A DNA stretch of 26,469 bases from Candidatus Paracaedibacteraceae bacterium UBA6184. Its GTDB lineage: Bacteria; Pseudomonadota; Alphaproteobacteria; UBA6184. A program made the position numbers and the translations under genes. Below, in pieces: positions 7,898 through 15,149 of the stretch. The stretch covers positions 1 to 26,469 of the forward strand of contig DITM01000016.1 of the NCBI GenBank assembly GCA_002422845.1, in the 5' to 3' direction. The first letter of the stretch is position 1. Each line of letters starts with the position of its first letter. The notes beneath the pieces were generated by a model that was given only the letters and a program-made list of their open reading frames with translations, was not told the DNA's origin and searched no databases.

Positions 7898-9349
7898 ATG
7901 GCTGATACTCAAGAAAATCTATCACTCGTAGATCAGTGCTTAATCAACGCAAAAATGGCGTTCGATGATAGCCAAAAAGATCATGCGATTGAATTACTGA
8001 AAGAGTTTGTAGCGCAGGTAGAAAAAGGCGGGGCTGCCGGGTTGCCTAATGCTGCCGTATTTATTCACAAGCGCATTCAAGAAATTGACGATGTTGTTTC
8101 AGGTCAAGTGAATGAAGTGTTGCATCACCCAGACTTCCAAAAATTGGAAGCATCTTGGCGTGGGTTACACTTCTTAGTTACAAATACAGAATGTGGTTCA
8201 CGATTAAAACTACGTTTGTTAAATGCAACAAAGAAAGAATTATTAGAAGATTTGGAAAAGGCCTTAGAATTCGACCAAAGTTCACTCTTCAAAAAAATCT
8301 ATGAAGAAGAGTATGGTACTTTTGGTGGACATCCTTATTCATGCTTAATGGGTGATTATGAATTTAGTCGCTTACCTCAAGATCAAGAATTGCTTCGTAA
8401 AATATCTGGTGTCGCAGCAGCAGCACACGCACCATTTATTGCGGCAGCTGATCCAAAACTATTCCACATGGAAACGTTTGAAAGCTTGTCAACGCCACGA
8501 GATATTGCAAAACTATTTGAAAGTTCAGATATGGCAGCATGGCGTTCTTTCCGTCAATCGGAAGATTCTCGTTATGTAACGTTGGTATTGCCACATGTAT
8601 TAATGCGCTTACCTTATGGCCCTGAGACTGTTCCTGTAGAGGGCTTAAACTTTGTTGAAAAAGTTGATGGCGTTGATAACAGCAAATTCTGTTGGGGTAA
8701 TGCTTCCTATGCTTTGGCTCAACGTATTACGCATGCATTCGCAACGTATGGTTGGACAGCAGCTATTCGTGGTGTAGAAGGTGGTGGATTAGTTGAAGCA
8801 TTGCCAGCATATACATTTAAAAGTGCAGATGGAGACATTCTGTTAAAGTGTCCAACTGAGGTTACCATTACAGATCGTCGTGAAAAAGAATTATCTGATT
8901 TGGGCTTTATCGCACTGTGTCATTGTAAGGGTACAGATTATGCGGCGTTCTTTGGTGGTCAAACATCACAAGAACCCAAAGTATACAATCTTGCAGATGC
9001 AACAGCAAATGCAAATTTATCAGCACGATTACCATATATTTTGGCATCGTCTCGTTTTGCGCATTATGTGAAATCAATTATGCGCGATAAGATTGGTAGC
9101 TTTATGACAAAGAATGAAGTTTCGATCTATCTAAATAATTGGATTGCGAATTATGTCTTGTTAAACGACGGGGCTCCTCAAGCAATTAAAGCGCAATATC
9201 CGTTGCGTGAAGCTCGTGTAGATGTAGAAGATGTTCCAGGAAAGCCAGGATCTTATCGTGCGATTATTTATTTACGTCCACACTTTCAATTAGAAGAATT
9301 TACAGCATCAATCCGCCTTGTGGCAAATCTGCCAAAAGCAGCGGGCTAA
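7898..9349 (+). CDS. tssC: type VI secretion system contractile sheath large subunit TssC (VipB)
   Basis: TssC is the large sheath subunit that polymerises with TssB. The 483-residue product has the family length. Recognisable TssC features are an N-terminal helical region, the block WRGLHFLV (about residue 88) and the FGGHPYSCLMGDYEF segment around 145-160. C-terminal features are a YLNNWI-type motif and LRPHFQLEEFTASIRLV close to the end. Start choice is supported by AAAGGA before the ATG. The reading frame is intact. It lies between tssB and hcp in one transcription unit. Confidence 0.96.
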   Translation: MADTQENLSLVDQCLINAKMAFDDSQKDHAIELLKEFVAQVEKGGAAGLPNAAVFIHKRIQEIDDVVSGQVNEVLHHPDFQKLEASWRGLHFLVTNTECGSRLKLRLLNATKKELLEDLEKALEFDQSSLFKKIYEEEYGTFGGHPYSCLMGDYEFSRLPQDQELLRKISGVAAAAHAPFIAAADPKLFHMETFESLSTPRDIAKLFESSDMAAWRSFRQSEDSRYVTLVLPHVLMRLPYGPETVPVEGLNFVEKVDGVDNSKFCWGNASYALAQRITHAFATYGWTAAIRGVEGGGLVEALPAYTFKSADGDILLKCPTEVTITDRREKELSDLGFIALCHCKGTDYAAFFGGQTSQEPKVYNLADATANANLSARLPYILASSRFAHYVKSIMRDKIGSFMTKNEVSIYLNNWIANYVLLNDGAPQAIKAQYPLREARVDVEDVPGKPGSYRAIIYLRPHFQLEEFTASIRLVANLPKAAG

Positions 9350-9366
9350 AAAAATAGGAGCACAAT

Positions 9367-9882
9367 ATGGCAGAAACAATTAAAACACCAGATAGTCTGG
9401 TGGACTTAGATGGGCTGTTCAGCTCATCCGTAAAAGGATTTGAAAAATATGGTATATTATTCAAAATCGAGCATGAAACCTCACGTGAAGTTTCAGGTGA
9501 TGTGTCGGGTACGTTGGATTCTCGAGCTGAGGTGAAAGCATCACCAGTAAAAATTTGGATTAAATCTGGAACGTATGATCCAACAATTGAACAACATATG
9601 AACGAAGGTAAGCCCTTTAAAAAGATGGTAGTGTTAAAGTTGATTAACGCAAACGGCGCCAATCAAGTAAAATCAACACTGACATTTGAAAATGTGATGA
9701 TTACCCGAGTTCAACCTGACTTAACAATACCTTATCGTGGTAACGATGTGGATGGAATTATGTGTGTTGAAGTACGCTTTAGCAAGCGGAAAAATGAAGT
9801 TGCAGAGTTTGTGCAGGATGGTACTAAAAAAGGCCAAAATGTAGCAGGCTGGGATTATGGAGCTGCATCTCCTCTTGGCTAA
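9367..9882 (+). CDS. hcp: type VI secretion system tube protein Hcp (TssD)
   Basis: Hcp hexamers stack into the inner tube expelled by sheath contraction. At 171 residues the product has the usual Hcp length. The central KASPVKIWIKSG segment, the predicted strand LTFENVMITRVQPD, and the C-terminal pattern ending GTKKGQNVAGWD resemble Hcp, including the Gly-Trp-Asp close to the end. Overall similarity to model Hcp proteins is modest, so the call rests partly on its position directly after tssC. An AGGAG Shine-Dalgarno sits six bases before the ATG. No C-terminal effector extension is present. Other T6SS components (TssE, F, G, H, J-M, VgrG) are not in the window. Confidence 0.8.
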   Translation: MAETIKTPDSLVDLDGLFSSSVKGFEKYGILFKIEHETSREVSGDVSGTLDSRAEVKASPVKIWIKSGTYDPTIEQHMNEGKPFKKMVVLKLINANGANQVKSTLTFENVMITRVQPDLTIPYRGNDVDGIMCVEVRFSKRKNEVAEFVQDGTKKGQNVAGWDYGAASPLG

Positions 9883-9904
9883 GGAGTGTCTTTGTTTTAT
9901 TTAT

Positions 9905-9930
9905 AAACCCCGCTCCGGCGGGTTTTATTA
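9905..9930 (+). terminator. intrinsic terminator between hcp and the convergent COQ9 gene
   Basis: CCCGC (9909-9913) pairs with GCGGG (9918-9922) around TCCG. AAA and TTT flanks extend the stem across one bulged C, and a T-rich tract follows on the plus strand. It ends the T6SS transcript. The A-rich 5' side could also serve the minus strand weakly. Confidence 0.85.
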
Positions 9931-10548
9931 TTTGTCCCAAAAAATGGCTTTCAACAAACGAATATTTTTCATAATATTTTCTGGAGTTGTGAGTGGTTGC
10001 TTTAATTTTGACGTGATTGATTTCAAATTATTCAATCGATTATCAAAGAATTGCATCACATTTTCGATGGGTGCATTTGATGTGTGCCAATATATTAATG
10101 TTGCAACATACACAGCTCCCAAGCTGATTCGCTTTGTGTAATAGTTCATATCGATGGATGTATCACCTGCGAATCTCCAGATAACTTCTGTCAACCGTCC
10201 GACATAGGCTGGTGCGCATAGGGCGATAGATGGATGATACAGTTCTGCTATCGTCGCATGTTCTGCCTCACTGTGGGCTATAATGTGTTCAAAGTGTGTG
10301 CGAACCATCCATCGTATTTTTGCTGTAACGCCCAGGTCAGCGGGTAGGGTTGCTATTGATTCGGATAACAAGTTCAAAAGATACGATTGATATTCGGAAA
10401 TTAAACTTTCGGCACCGGCTGGAAACAGTAAATCAAATTCTAACCTTGTAAGGGTGTCGGACAAAGCTGAGTATAGGGTGTTTACATTCCAGCCTGGGAA
10501 TGGTGAAATCTGTAGTATGCTTTTCAAAATGGATTGAGGAGTGTGCAA
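9928..10548 (-). CDS. COQ9 family protein, ubiquinone biosynthesis accessory factor
   Basis: The motif GDTSIDMNYYTKR (residues 128-140) followed by an AVYVATLIYW helix is the hallmark of the COQ9 family. COQ9 is a lipid-binding helper for the ubiquinone hydroxylase step in mitochondria, and it also occurs in alphaproteobacteria. The 206-residue length fits. The start codon is TTG at 10548, one base after the trkH stop. A GGAG lies eight bases upstream inside the end of trkH, and no ATG is suitably placed. The fold starts with the expected region around Trp20. It is the last gene of the trxA-apaG-trkH operon. ubiG, another ubiquinone gene, lies 2.3 kb away on the same strand. Confidence 0.85.
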   Translation of the reverse strand: MHTPQSILKSILQISPFPGWNVNTLYSALSDTLTRLEFDLLFPAGAESLISEYQSYLLNLLSESIATLPADLGVTAKIRWMVRTHFEHIIAHSEAEHATIAELYHPSIALCAPAYVGRLTEVIWRFAGDTSIDMNYYTKRISLGAVYVATLIYWHTSNAPIENVMQFFDNRLNNLKSITSKLKQPLTTPENIMKNIRLLKAIFWDK

Positions 10549-10549
10549 G

Positions 10550-12001
10550 CTAGTTTCTCCAAAATGATCTGGAAGCCAAGGCTAAAATAGTCACAAATTC
10601 CAGGCGCCCCAATATCATACCTGCGATATATGACCATTTAACTCCGATAGGTAATGTCGCATATGAACCTGTGGGGCCTATGATATCTCCTATTGCTGCC
10701 CCCACATTGGAGGTCGTGGCTATAGCTCCAGATATTGCGGTGATGGAATCTAAGCCAGAGGCTGACCCAATCAAGATAATTACTGCAATCGTTAGCAACC
10801 ACATAACTAAAAACGTAATGACGGATGACGTAATCTTATTGTCGATAACTTTCCCGTGGTAAGTTGGGTAGAAAATTCCATGAGGAGTTCTAAGTGTTTT
10901 AATTTGAGCGTTCGCAATACGAAATAAAATTTCAAAACGGAAAAATTTAATGCCGCCTGAAGTTGATCCAGTGCATGCGCCGACGATGCTGATCATCAAG
11001 ATAATTTGTGCAGCAAAGCTACCCCAAAGGCCATAATTGACTGTTGTAAATCCAGTGGTGGTGATAATGCTGACGATGGTAAAGGTCGCATTTCTAAGTC
11101 CAGTACCCCATGTGTCAGCAAAATCATGTCCCATAATCCACAACCATACGGTTGTTATAACGATGGCCACCGTGATTAAAAAAGTAATGATTTGAGAATC
11201 AACCAAAGCAGCATATTTTTTGTGCAGAAGCTTTACGAATGTAATTAAGGGTAAACTGCCCATTAACATAAATACAATCATAATCCATTCAGCTGCGGGA
11301 AGTTTAAAATGAGCGACCGAGCTATCGTAATTGGATAATCCGCCTGTGGATATGGTTGCACACCCGTGGCATATCGCATCAAAGGGCATCATTCCAACCC
11401 ACCAGAGCATCAAGATGCATAGAAGGGTTAAGCCTAAATAGATCTGCAAAATAGCTCTAGCCAGTTGGGATACTTGGGGTAAAATTTTATCGGATCGATC
11501 CGAAAACTCACTTTGAAATAACTGCATGCCTCCGACTTTTAAAGTGGGTAATACCGTCATTGCCATGATAACAATGCCAATGCCTCCAAACCACTGTAAT
11601 AAAGCTCTCCACAACAATATAGTTTTTGGATACGTGTCCAGGTTTGTTAAGATAGTAGCCCCCGTGGTTGTAATGGCCGACGCAGTTTCAAATAAAGCAT
11701 CTGTAAAGGATAGATTTAAGTTAGAAAATATAAAGGGAAGGCTTGCAAATATTGACGTAAGTAACCATGCTAAAAAGGTTAATAGAAATATTTCTCGAGT
11801 TCGCAGATTGTTTAGTTCTGCAGAGTTAAATCCTAAAATAAATCCAATTCCGATAAACAAGGAAAGTGCAGAAGACATAAAGAATGGAATCCATTGGGTG
11901 ATTTCACCAATGATAAAATAAGATATCGCTGACATACATAAGGTCATGCCGCCGATTAGTGTTAGCAAATAACCTATGATATGTAACAGCCCTGAAAACA
12001 T
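10550..12001 (-). CDS. trkH: Trk-type potassium uptake transporter, TrkH
   Basis: TrkH is the membrane pore of the Trk potassium uptake system. The 483 residues contain multiple hydrophobic segments and the four half-P-loop filters: TTTGAT (111-116), STGGLS (218-223), TTTGFT (314-319) and TSNVG (430-434), each with the central Gly that lines the pore. GACTGSTSGGIK (341-352) is a further conserved TrkH segment. The partner TrkA, a cytoplasmic nucleotide-binding regulator, is not in the window. The ATG overlaps the apaG stop in a TGATG arrangement, indicating translational coupling. Confidence 0.95.
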   Translation of the reverse strand: MFSGLLHIIGYLLTLIGGMTLCMSAISYFIIGEITQWIPFFMSSALSLFIGIGFILGFNSAELNNLRTREIFLLTFLAWLLTSIFASLPFIFSNLNLSFTDALFETASAITTTGATILTNLDTYPKTILLWRALLQWFGGIGIVIMAMTVLPTLKVGGMQLFQSEFSDRSDKILPQVSQLARAILQIYLGLTLLCILMLWWVGMMPFDAICHGCATISTGGLSNYDSSVAHFKLPAAEWIMIVFMLMGSLPLITFVKLLHKKYAALVDSQIITFLITVAIVITTVWLWIMGHDFADTWGTGLRNATFTIVSIITTTGFTTVNYGLWGSFAAQIILMISIVGACTGSTSGGIKFFRFEILFRIANAQIKTLRTPHGIFYPTYHGKVIDNKITSSVITFLVMWLLTIAVIILIGSASGLDSITAISGAIATTSNVGAAIGDIIGPTGSYATLPIGVKWSYIAGMILGRLEFVTILALASRSFWRN

Positions 12002-12393
12002 CAGTTCAGCATTTTTGTGTGATAAGGACTATCTAGGGAGAATGGAGGAATATCTACCTCAAGCATTTCTCCGCTATCATTAACTAAAAAATAAGTCCCC
12101 ATCATCATTCCAGATGGGGTAGATAGTGGGGTGCCGCTGAGATATTTATAGCCTTCGCCAGGTTTAATAATGGGTTGTTCGCCAATGACACCATCCCCCT
12201 CAATAACAAACGACATGCCTTGCTCATCCGTAATTAACCACTTTCGACGCAGTAACTGTACAGAGTGTGTGTTAAGGTTCTCAATTGTAATTGTATATAG
12301 CCACAAGAATTTACCCTCATCTGGAGAAGAGTCTTTCTTCAGATATTCAGGTTTTGCCGTAACTTTAATACCATGAGTTGTTTTGCTATACAT
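12001..12393 (-). CDS. apaG: ApaG domain protein (Co2+/Mg2+ efflux-associated family)
   Basis: The 130-residue product has the ApaG fibronectin-like fold signature. This includes GDGVIGEQPIIKPGEGYKY in the middle, then SGTPLSTPSGMMMGTY and the terminal IPPFSLD. ApaG is linked genetically to cobalt and magnesium homeostasis in enterobacteria; its biochemical role is unsettled. AGG precedes the ATG by five bases. It starts 11 bases after trxA and couples to trkH through a one-base overlap. The neighbourhood with trkH suggests a shared ion-homeostasis theme, but this is inference. Confidence 0.93.
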   Translation of the reverse strand: MYSKTTHGIKVTAKPEYLKKDSSPDEGKFLWLYTITIENLNTHSVQLLRRKWLITDEQGMSFVIEGDGVIGEQPIIKPGEGYKYLSGTPLSTPSGMMMGTYFLVNDSGEMLEVDIPPFSLDSPYHTKMLN

Positions 12394-12404
12394 AAAGACC
12401 TAAT

Positions 12405-12731
12405 TTACGCTAATTGTTCATTTAACCAATCTGCAAGGGCTGCTTTTGTATGGTGCCCTCCGCTAATCGATCCAATAATTTTACCATCTTTAAATAGCAT
12501 TAATGTTGGAATGCTGCGCACTTGATATATTGTTGGGGTTTCTGGGTTGTCATCTACGTCCAGCTTTACGATATTAACTTTTCCAGTCACATCTTTAGCA
12601 AGTTCTTCTAGTTTAGGTGCGATATATTGACAAGGGCCACACCAAGATGCCCAAAAGTCCACCAATACAGGTGTAGAAGATCCTAAAACTTCTTTTTCAA
12701 AAGTTGAATCAGAAACTGAATGTAGAGCCAT
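12405..12731 (-). CDS. trxA: thioredoxin
   Basis: Thioredoxin is the cytoplasmic dithiol reductant. The active site WCGPC is at residues 30-34 and the cis-proline is Pro75 in RSIPT. The 108-residue length matches E. coli thioredoxin. Another ATG 12 bases upstream (12743) would add four residues. However, GAGG lies six bases before the ATG at 12731, inside that short extension, so the shorter form is favoured. It leads the minus-strand operon trxA-apaG-trkH-COQ9. Confidence 0.96.
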   Translation of the reverse strand: MALHSVSDSTFEKEVLGSSTPVLVDFWASWCGPCQYIAPKLEELAKDVTGKVNIVKLDVDDNPETPTIYQVRSIPTLMLFKDGKIIGSISGGHHTKAALADWLNEQLA

Positions 12732-12758
12732 AAAAAACCTCATGATTAATATGAGTGA

Positions 12759-12787
12759 AGCATATCATTTTTTGCCAATCGTGAAAA
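12759..12787 (-). promoter_or_regulatory. candidate promoter for the trxA operon
   Basis: On the minus strand, TTTTCA (12787-12782) and TATGCT (12764-12759) are separated by 17 bases. Each hexamer matches the sigma-70 consensus at four of six positions. The site sits 28 bases before the trxA start. Only the spacing and position support it. Confidence 0.28.
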
Positions 12788-12895
12788 CAAAATGTTGAAT
12801 GCGATTTTTGTTGAGGAGCGCACATGCTAATAATGTAGAGAATTTAGCCGATGAATCCGCTGGAGAAGATTCATAATCATTTAAAAACGCAGTTC

Positions 12896-13609
12896 TTATT
12901 TCTTAACGCCCACACCGATATAATTACCTTCCAGTTTTGAGGTTAGCTTCCATGTGCGATTTAACACTGACCAGCTGATGCCGGTGACGTCTAGGGGGAT
13001 TATTCCAAAACCCTGCAGGGGGATAATAATTTCACAGGGTTTCAGAAATTTTGACCATTGATGGGTTCCTTCGGGCGCCCATTTTAAGACCTTCTCAGCC
13101 AGAAAAATGCCTGCGACATAGGAAAATACCGTACGGTTTAAGGTTGAAAAGAAAATCAACCCTCCGGGAGCTAGGCGATCAAGGGCAGATTTCAACAGCT
13201 GTTCTGGCTGTTCAACATGCTCTAATACTTCTAATAGCGTGATGATATTGTAGTGCTCATCAAGTTCCTGAATATCTTTACAATGATAGCGAATGTTTAG
13301 CCCTTGTTCAGCAGCATGCTGACGAGCAACTTCAATGGCTTCGGAGGATTGATCAATGCCAGTGACTGTATATCCAAGTCTAGAAAGAGGCTCACACACA
13401 AGACCCCCGCCACACCCAATATCTAATATTTTAATGTCAGTAATATTCTTGCTGTCATTAAAATGATTGCGAATGTGTGACAATATATACTGTAAACGAA
13501 TGGGGTTCATCTCGTGTAAGGCCTTAAAGGGTCCCTGTTCATCCCACCACGTGTTGGCAAGTTGAGAGAATATTTGCGTTTCTTTCGTTGTTTCTATGGA
13601 TGTATTCAT
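12896..13609 (-). CDS. ubiG: ubiquinone biosynthesis 3-O-methyltransferase UbiG
   Basis: UbiG performs the two SAM-dependent O-methylations of ubiquinone synthesis. The UbiG N-terminal signature WW-x-x-x-GPFKALHEMNPIR is at residues 21-38 and the SAM-binding motif ILDIGCGGGL at 61-70. LEVLEHV and the post-motif segment LAPGGLIFFSTLNR follow. The 237-residue length is normal. It is divergent from lysC, an arrangement recurrent in alphaproteobacteria. The start codons are 43 bases apart if lysC begins at 13653, so any promoters overlap. Only a weak GGAC precedes the ATG. Confidence 0.95.
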   Translation of the reverse strand: MNTSIETTKETQIFSQLANTWWDEQGPFKALHEMNPIRLQYILSHIRNHFNDSKNITDIKILDIGCGGGLVCEPLSRLGYTVTGIDQSSEAIEVARQHAAEQGLNIRYHCKDIQELDEHYNIITLLEVLEHVEQPEQLLKSALDRLAPGGLIFFSTLNRTVFSYVAGIFLAEKVLKWAPEGTHQWSKFLKPCEIIIPLQGFGIIPLDVTGISWSVLNRTWKLTSKLEGNYIGVGVKK

Positions 13610-13652
13610 GGTAAAGTCCAGTCAATATCAGTTTAAGCATACTTTAGCATTT

Positions 13653-14828
13653 ATGTCGATCATTGTACAAAAATATGGTGGAACTTCTGTTGGCAGCGTT
13701 GAACGTATGCGTCACGTCGCAGACTTAATTATTGCAGAACGTAACGCAGGTCATCGTGTCGTCGTTGTTGCTAGTGCTATGGCAGGCACTACCAACCACC
13801 TGGTAAAATCCGCGCAGCAGTTTAATAACGCTGTGGGCACCCCAGCCTATGACTTTGTTATATCCACTGGTGAAAACGTGAGCTGTGGTATGTTGGCATT
13901 GGCATTAGCCGAAAAAGGTGTTAACGCAATGCCCATGGCAGGGTGGCAAGTGCCTATACGAACGAATGGATTACACTCTAAAGCCAGAATTCTTGACATT
14001 GATCCCACCTATTTACATCAATTATTGCAAAATGGAATAGTTCCCGTCATCACTGGGTTTCAAGGCATGGGAGATGATCAGCGGCTGACTACATTAGGGC
14101 GAGGTGGTTCTGACACCTCTGCCGTTGCAATAGCGGCAGCATTAAAGGCTAGGCAGTGTGACATTTATACAGATATTGATGGCATGTATACGGCAGATCC
14201 ACGGGTTGTTGTTAATGCTCAGTTTATTTCAAATATTCCTTATTCAGTCGCATTTCATATGGCTGCTTTAGGAACAAAAGTAATTCATCCCCGTGCTGTG
14301 GAGTTTGGTATGCAGAGTAATATGCCGTTGCGCATACTTTCAAGTTTTGGCTCTGATAAGTTTACAGCGTTGGTGAGTGAAGCTGCTGAATCTAGAATCG
14401 GTGGAATTTCCCATACACATAATAATGTTCTATATAAAGTGCCAGTTATCGATCTAGAGATAGGAGCCAACGTTATTAGCGCTTTGAATGATTTAGATGT
14501 TCCGTTAGACATGGTGATTCAAACAGAGAGAGTCTTACAATTTTGTGCAGAACATAGTGATGATGTTTTGATAAAAAGTGTGCTTGACTCTTTTGAATTA
14601 TCTGAATCTAGCAATCGGTGTGCAAAGATATCAGTAGTAGGTGGTGCATTTTCAGGGCAGTCTGACCAATCCTTGCCTCAGCTTAAGGCTCAAAACATCC
14701 ATGTTTTATATCATTGGATAGACGATATTCGGTTATCAGTATTGGTTCCATTAAATCAAATGGAGCAATCTGTTAATATATTGCATGCAATCTTTTTTGA
14801 TTTTGAATCAAAAAAGATTGATTTTTAG
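13653..14828 (+). CDS. lysC: aspartate kinase with degenerate ACT regulatory region
   Basis: Aspartate kinase phosphorylates aspartate, the first step toward lysine, threonine, methionine and diaminopimelate. The kinase domain is intact: KYGGTS at 7-12, STGE at 71-74 and GRGGSD at 149-154. The ATG at 13653 fits family N termini. Upstream in-frame ATGs at 13596 and 13608 would add residues not seen in the family and run into ubiG, although no good Shine-Dalgarno precedes 13653. The product is 391 residues, somewhat short. In the C-terminal ACT region the first repeat lacks the usual Pro-Gly turn, and the conserved STSE of the second is replaced by HWID (354-357). Feedback control by lysine or threonine may be weakened or lost. 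The last codons fall within a palindrome. Confidence 0.93.
   Translation: MSIIVQKYGGTSVGSVERMRHVADLIIAERNAGHRVVVVASAMAGTTNHLVKSAQQFNNAVGTPAYDFVISTGENVSCGMLALALAEKGVNAMPMAGWQVPIRTNGLHSKARILDIDPTYLHQLLQNGIVPVITGFQGMGDDQRLTTLGRGGSDTSAVAIAAALKARQCDIYTDIDGMYTADPRVVVNAQFISNIPYSVAFHMAALGTKVIHPRAVEFGMQSNMPLRILSSFGSDKFTALVSEAAESRIGGISHTHNNVLYKVPVIDLEIGANVISALNDLDVPLDMVIQTERVLQFCAEHSDDVLIKSVLDSFELSESSNRCAKISVVGGAFSGQSDQSLPQLKAQNIHVLYHWIDDIRLSVLVPLNQMEQSVNILHAIFFDFESKKIDF
14788..14827 (+). terminator. perfect palindrome and likely terminator inside the end of lysC
   Basis: A 15-base arm (14788-14802) and its exact reverse complement (14806-14820) flank the three-base loop TTG, followed by ATTTTT. The structure encodes the last eleven or so codons of lysC and overlaps its stop. 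It is likely a rho-independent terminator before tRNA-Gln, although the stem is AT-rich. Confidence 0.6.
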
Positions 14829-14876
14829 TCTAAAATGCAGTAAAAACAAAGCAGTTTATAACTAATACATCATTTC

Positions 14877-14952
14877 TGGGGTGTAGCCAAGCGGTAAGGC
14901 AGCGGGTTTTGGTCCCGCCATTCCGAGGGTTCGAATCCTTCCACCCCAGCCA
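14877..14952 (+). tRNA. tRNA-Gln (anticodon UUG)
   Basis: The acceptor stem TGGGGTG (14877-14883) pairs with CACCCCA (14942-14948), followed by discriminator G and an encoded CCA. The anticodon stem GCGGG/CCCGC encloses TTTTGGT, placing anticodon TTG at 14909-14911. The T-arm reads GAGGG-TTCGAAT-CCTTC. It stands alone between lysC and the flagellin gene. Confidence 0.97.
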
Positions 14953-15071
14953 TTTTATTATACTAATTAATCATATTCAGAAGTTTTTGCCTATCGTTTG
15001 GGTAAAAATTGCTTATTCGGCTTATTTTTCCTAATCCTTAAACTGTTTGCAAAGCGACTATACAAGCTGTT

Positions 15072-15086
15072 TGACAATGTTTGTCA
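15072..15086 (+). repeat. inverted repeat upstream of the flagellin promoter
   Basis: TGACAA (15072-15077) and TTGTCA (15081-15086) are perfect reverse complements with a TGT spacer. They end four bases before the sigma-54 element. The site could be an operator or an activator-binding site, but no regulator can be named from sequence alone. Confidence 0.45.
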
Positions 15087-15089
15087 TTT

Positions 15090-15105
15090 TGGCACAAAAA
15101 TTGCA
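15090..15105 (+). promoter_or_regulatory. sigma-54 (RpoN) promoter of the flagellin gene
   Basis: TGGCAC-N5-TTGCA matches the -24/-12 consensus at every core position, with GG at 15091-15092 and GC at 15103-15104. Transcription would start near 15116, leaving a leader of about 34 bases before the ATG at 15150. Class III flagellar genes of several alphaproteobacteria are sigma-54 dependent, which fits. Confidence 0.82.
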
Positions 15106-15149
15106 ACCAGTTGTAATGTAATATTTGATACTATGAAAGGATAATAAAA

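Noticed and set aside
9857..10141. A 94-codon plus-strand frame starting inside hcp and crossing the terminator
   Set aside because: It runs antisense to the well-supported COQ9 gene and through a strong terminator hairpin; no family signature.
11526..11921. A 131-codon plus-strand frame opposite trkH
   Set aside because: The trkH frame carries all four filter motifs; the opposite frame has no recognisable domain.
12844..12880. ATGAATC/GATTCAT inverted repeat between trxA and ubiG considered as a ubiG terminator
   Set aside because: A seven-base AT-rich stem with a ten-base loop and no T-tract on either strand.
13596..13652. Longer lysC starting at ATG 13596 or 13608
   Set aside because: These starts overlap or abut the divergent ubiG start and add a non-homologous leader; the family N terminus fits 13653.
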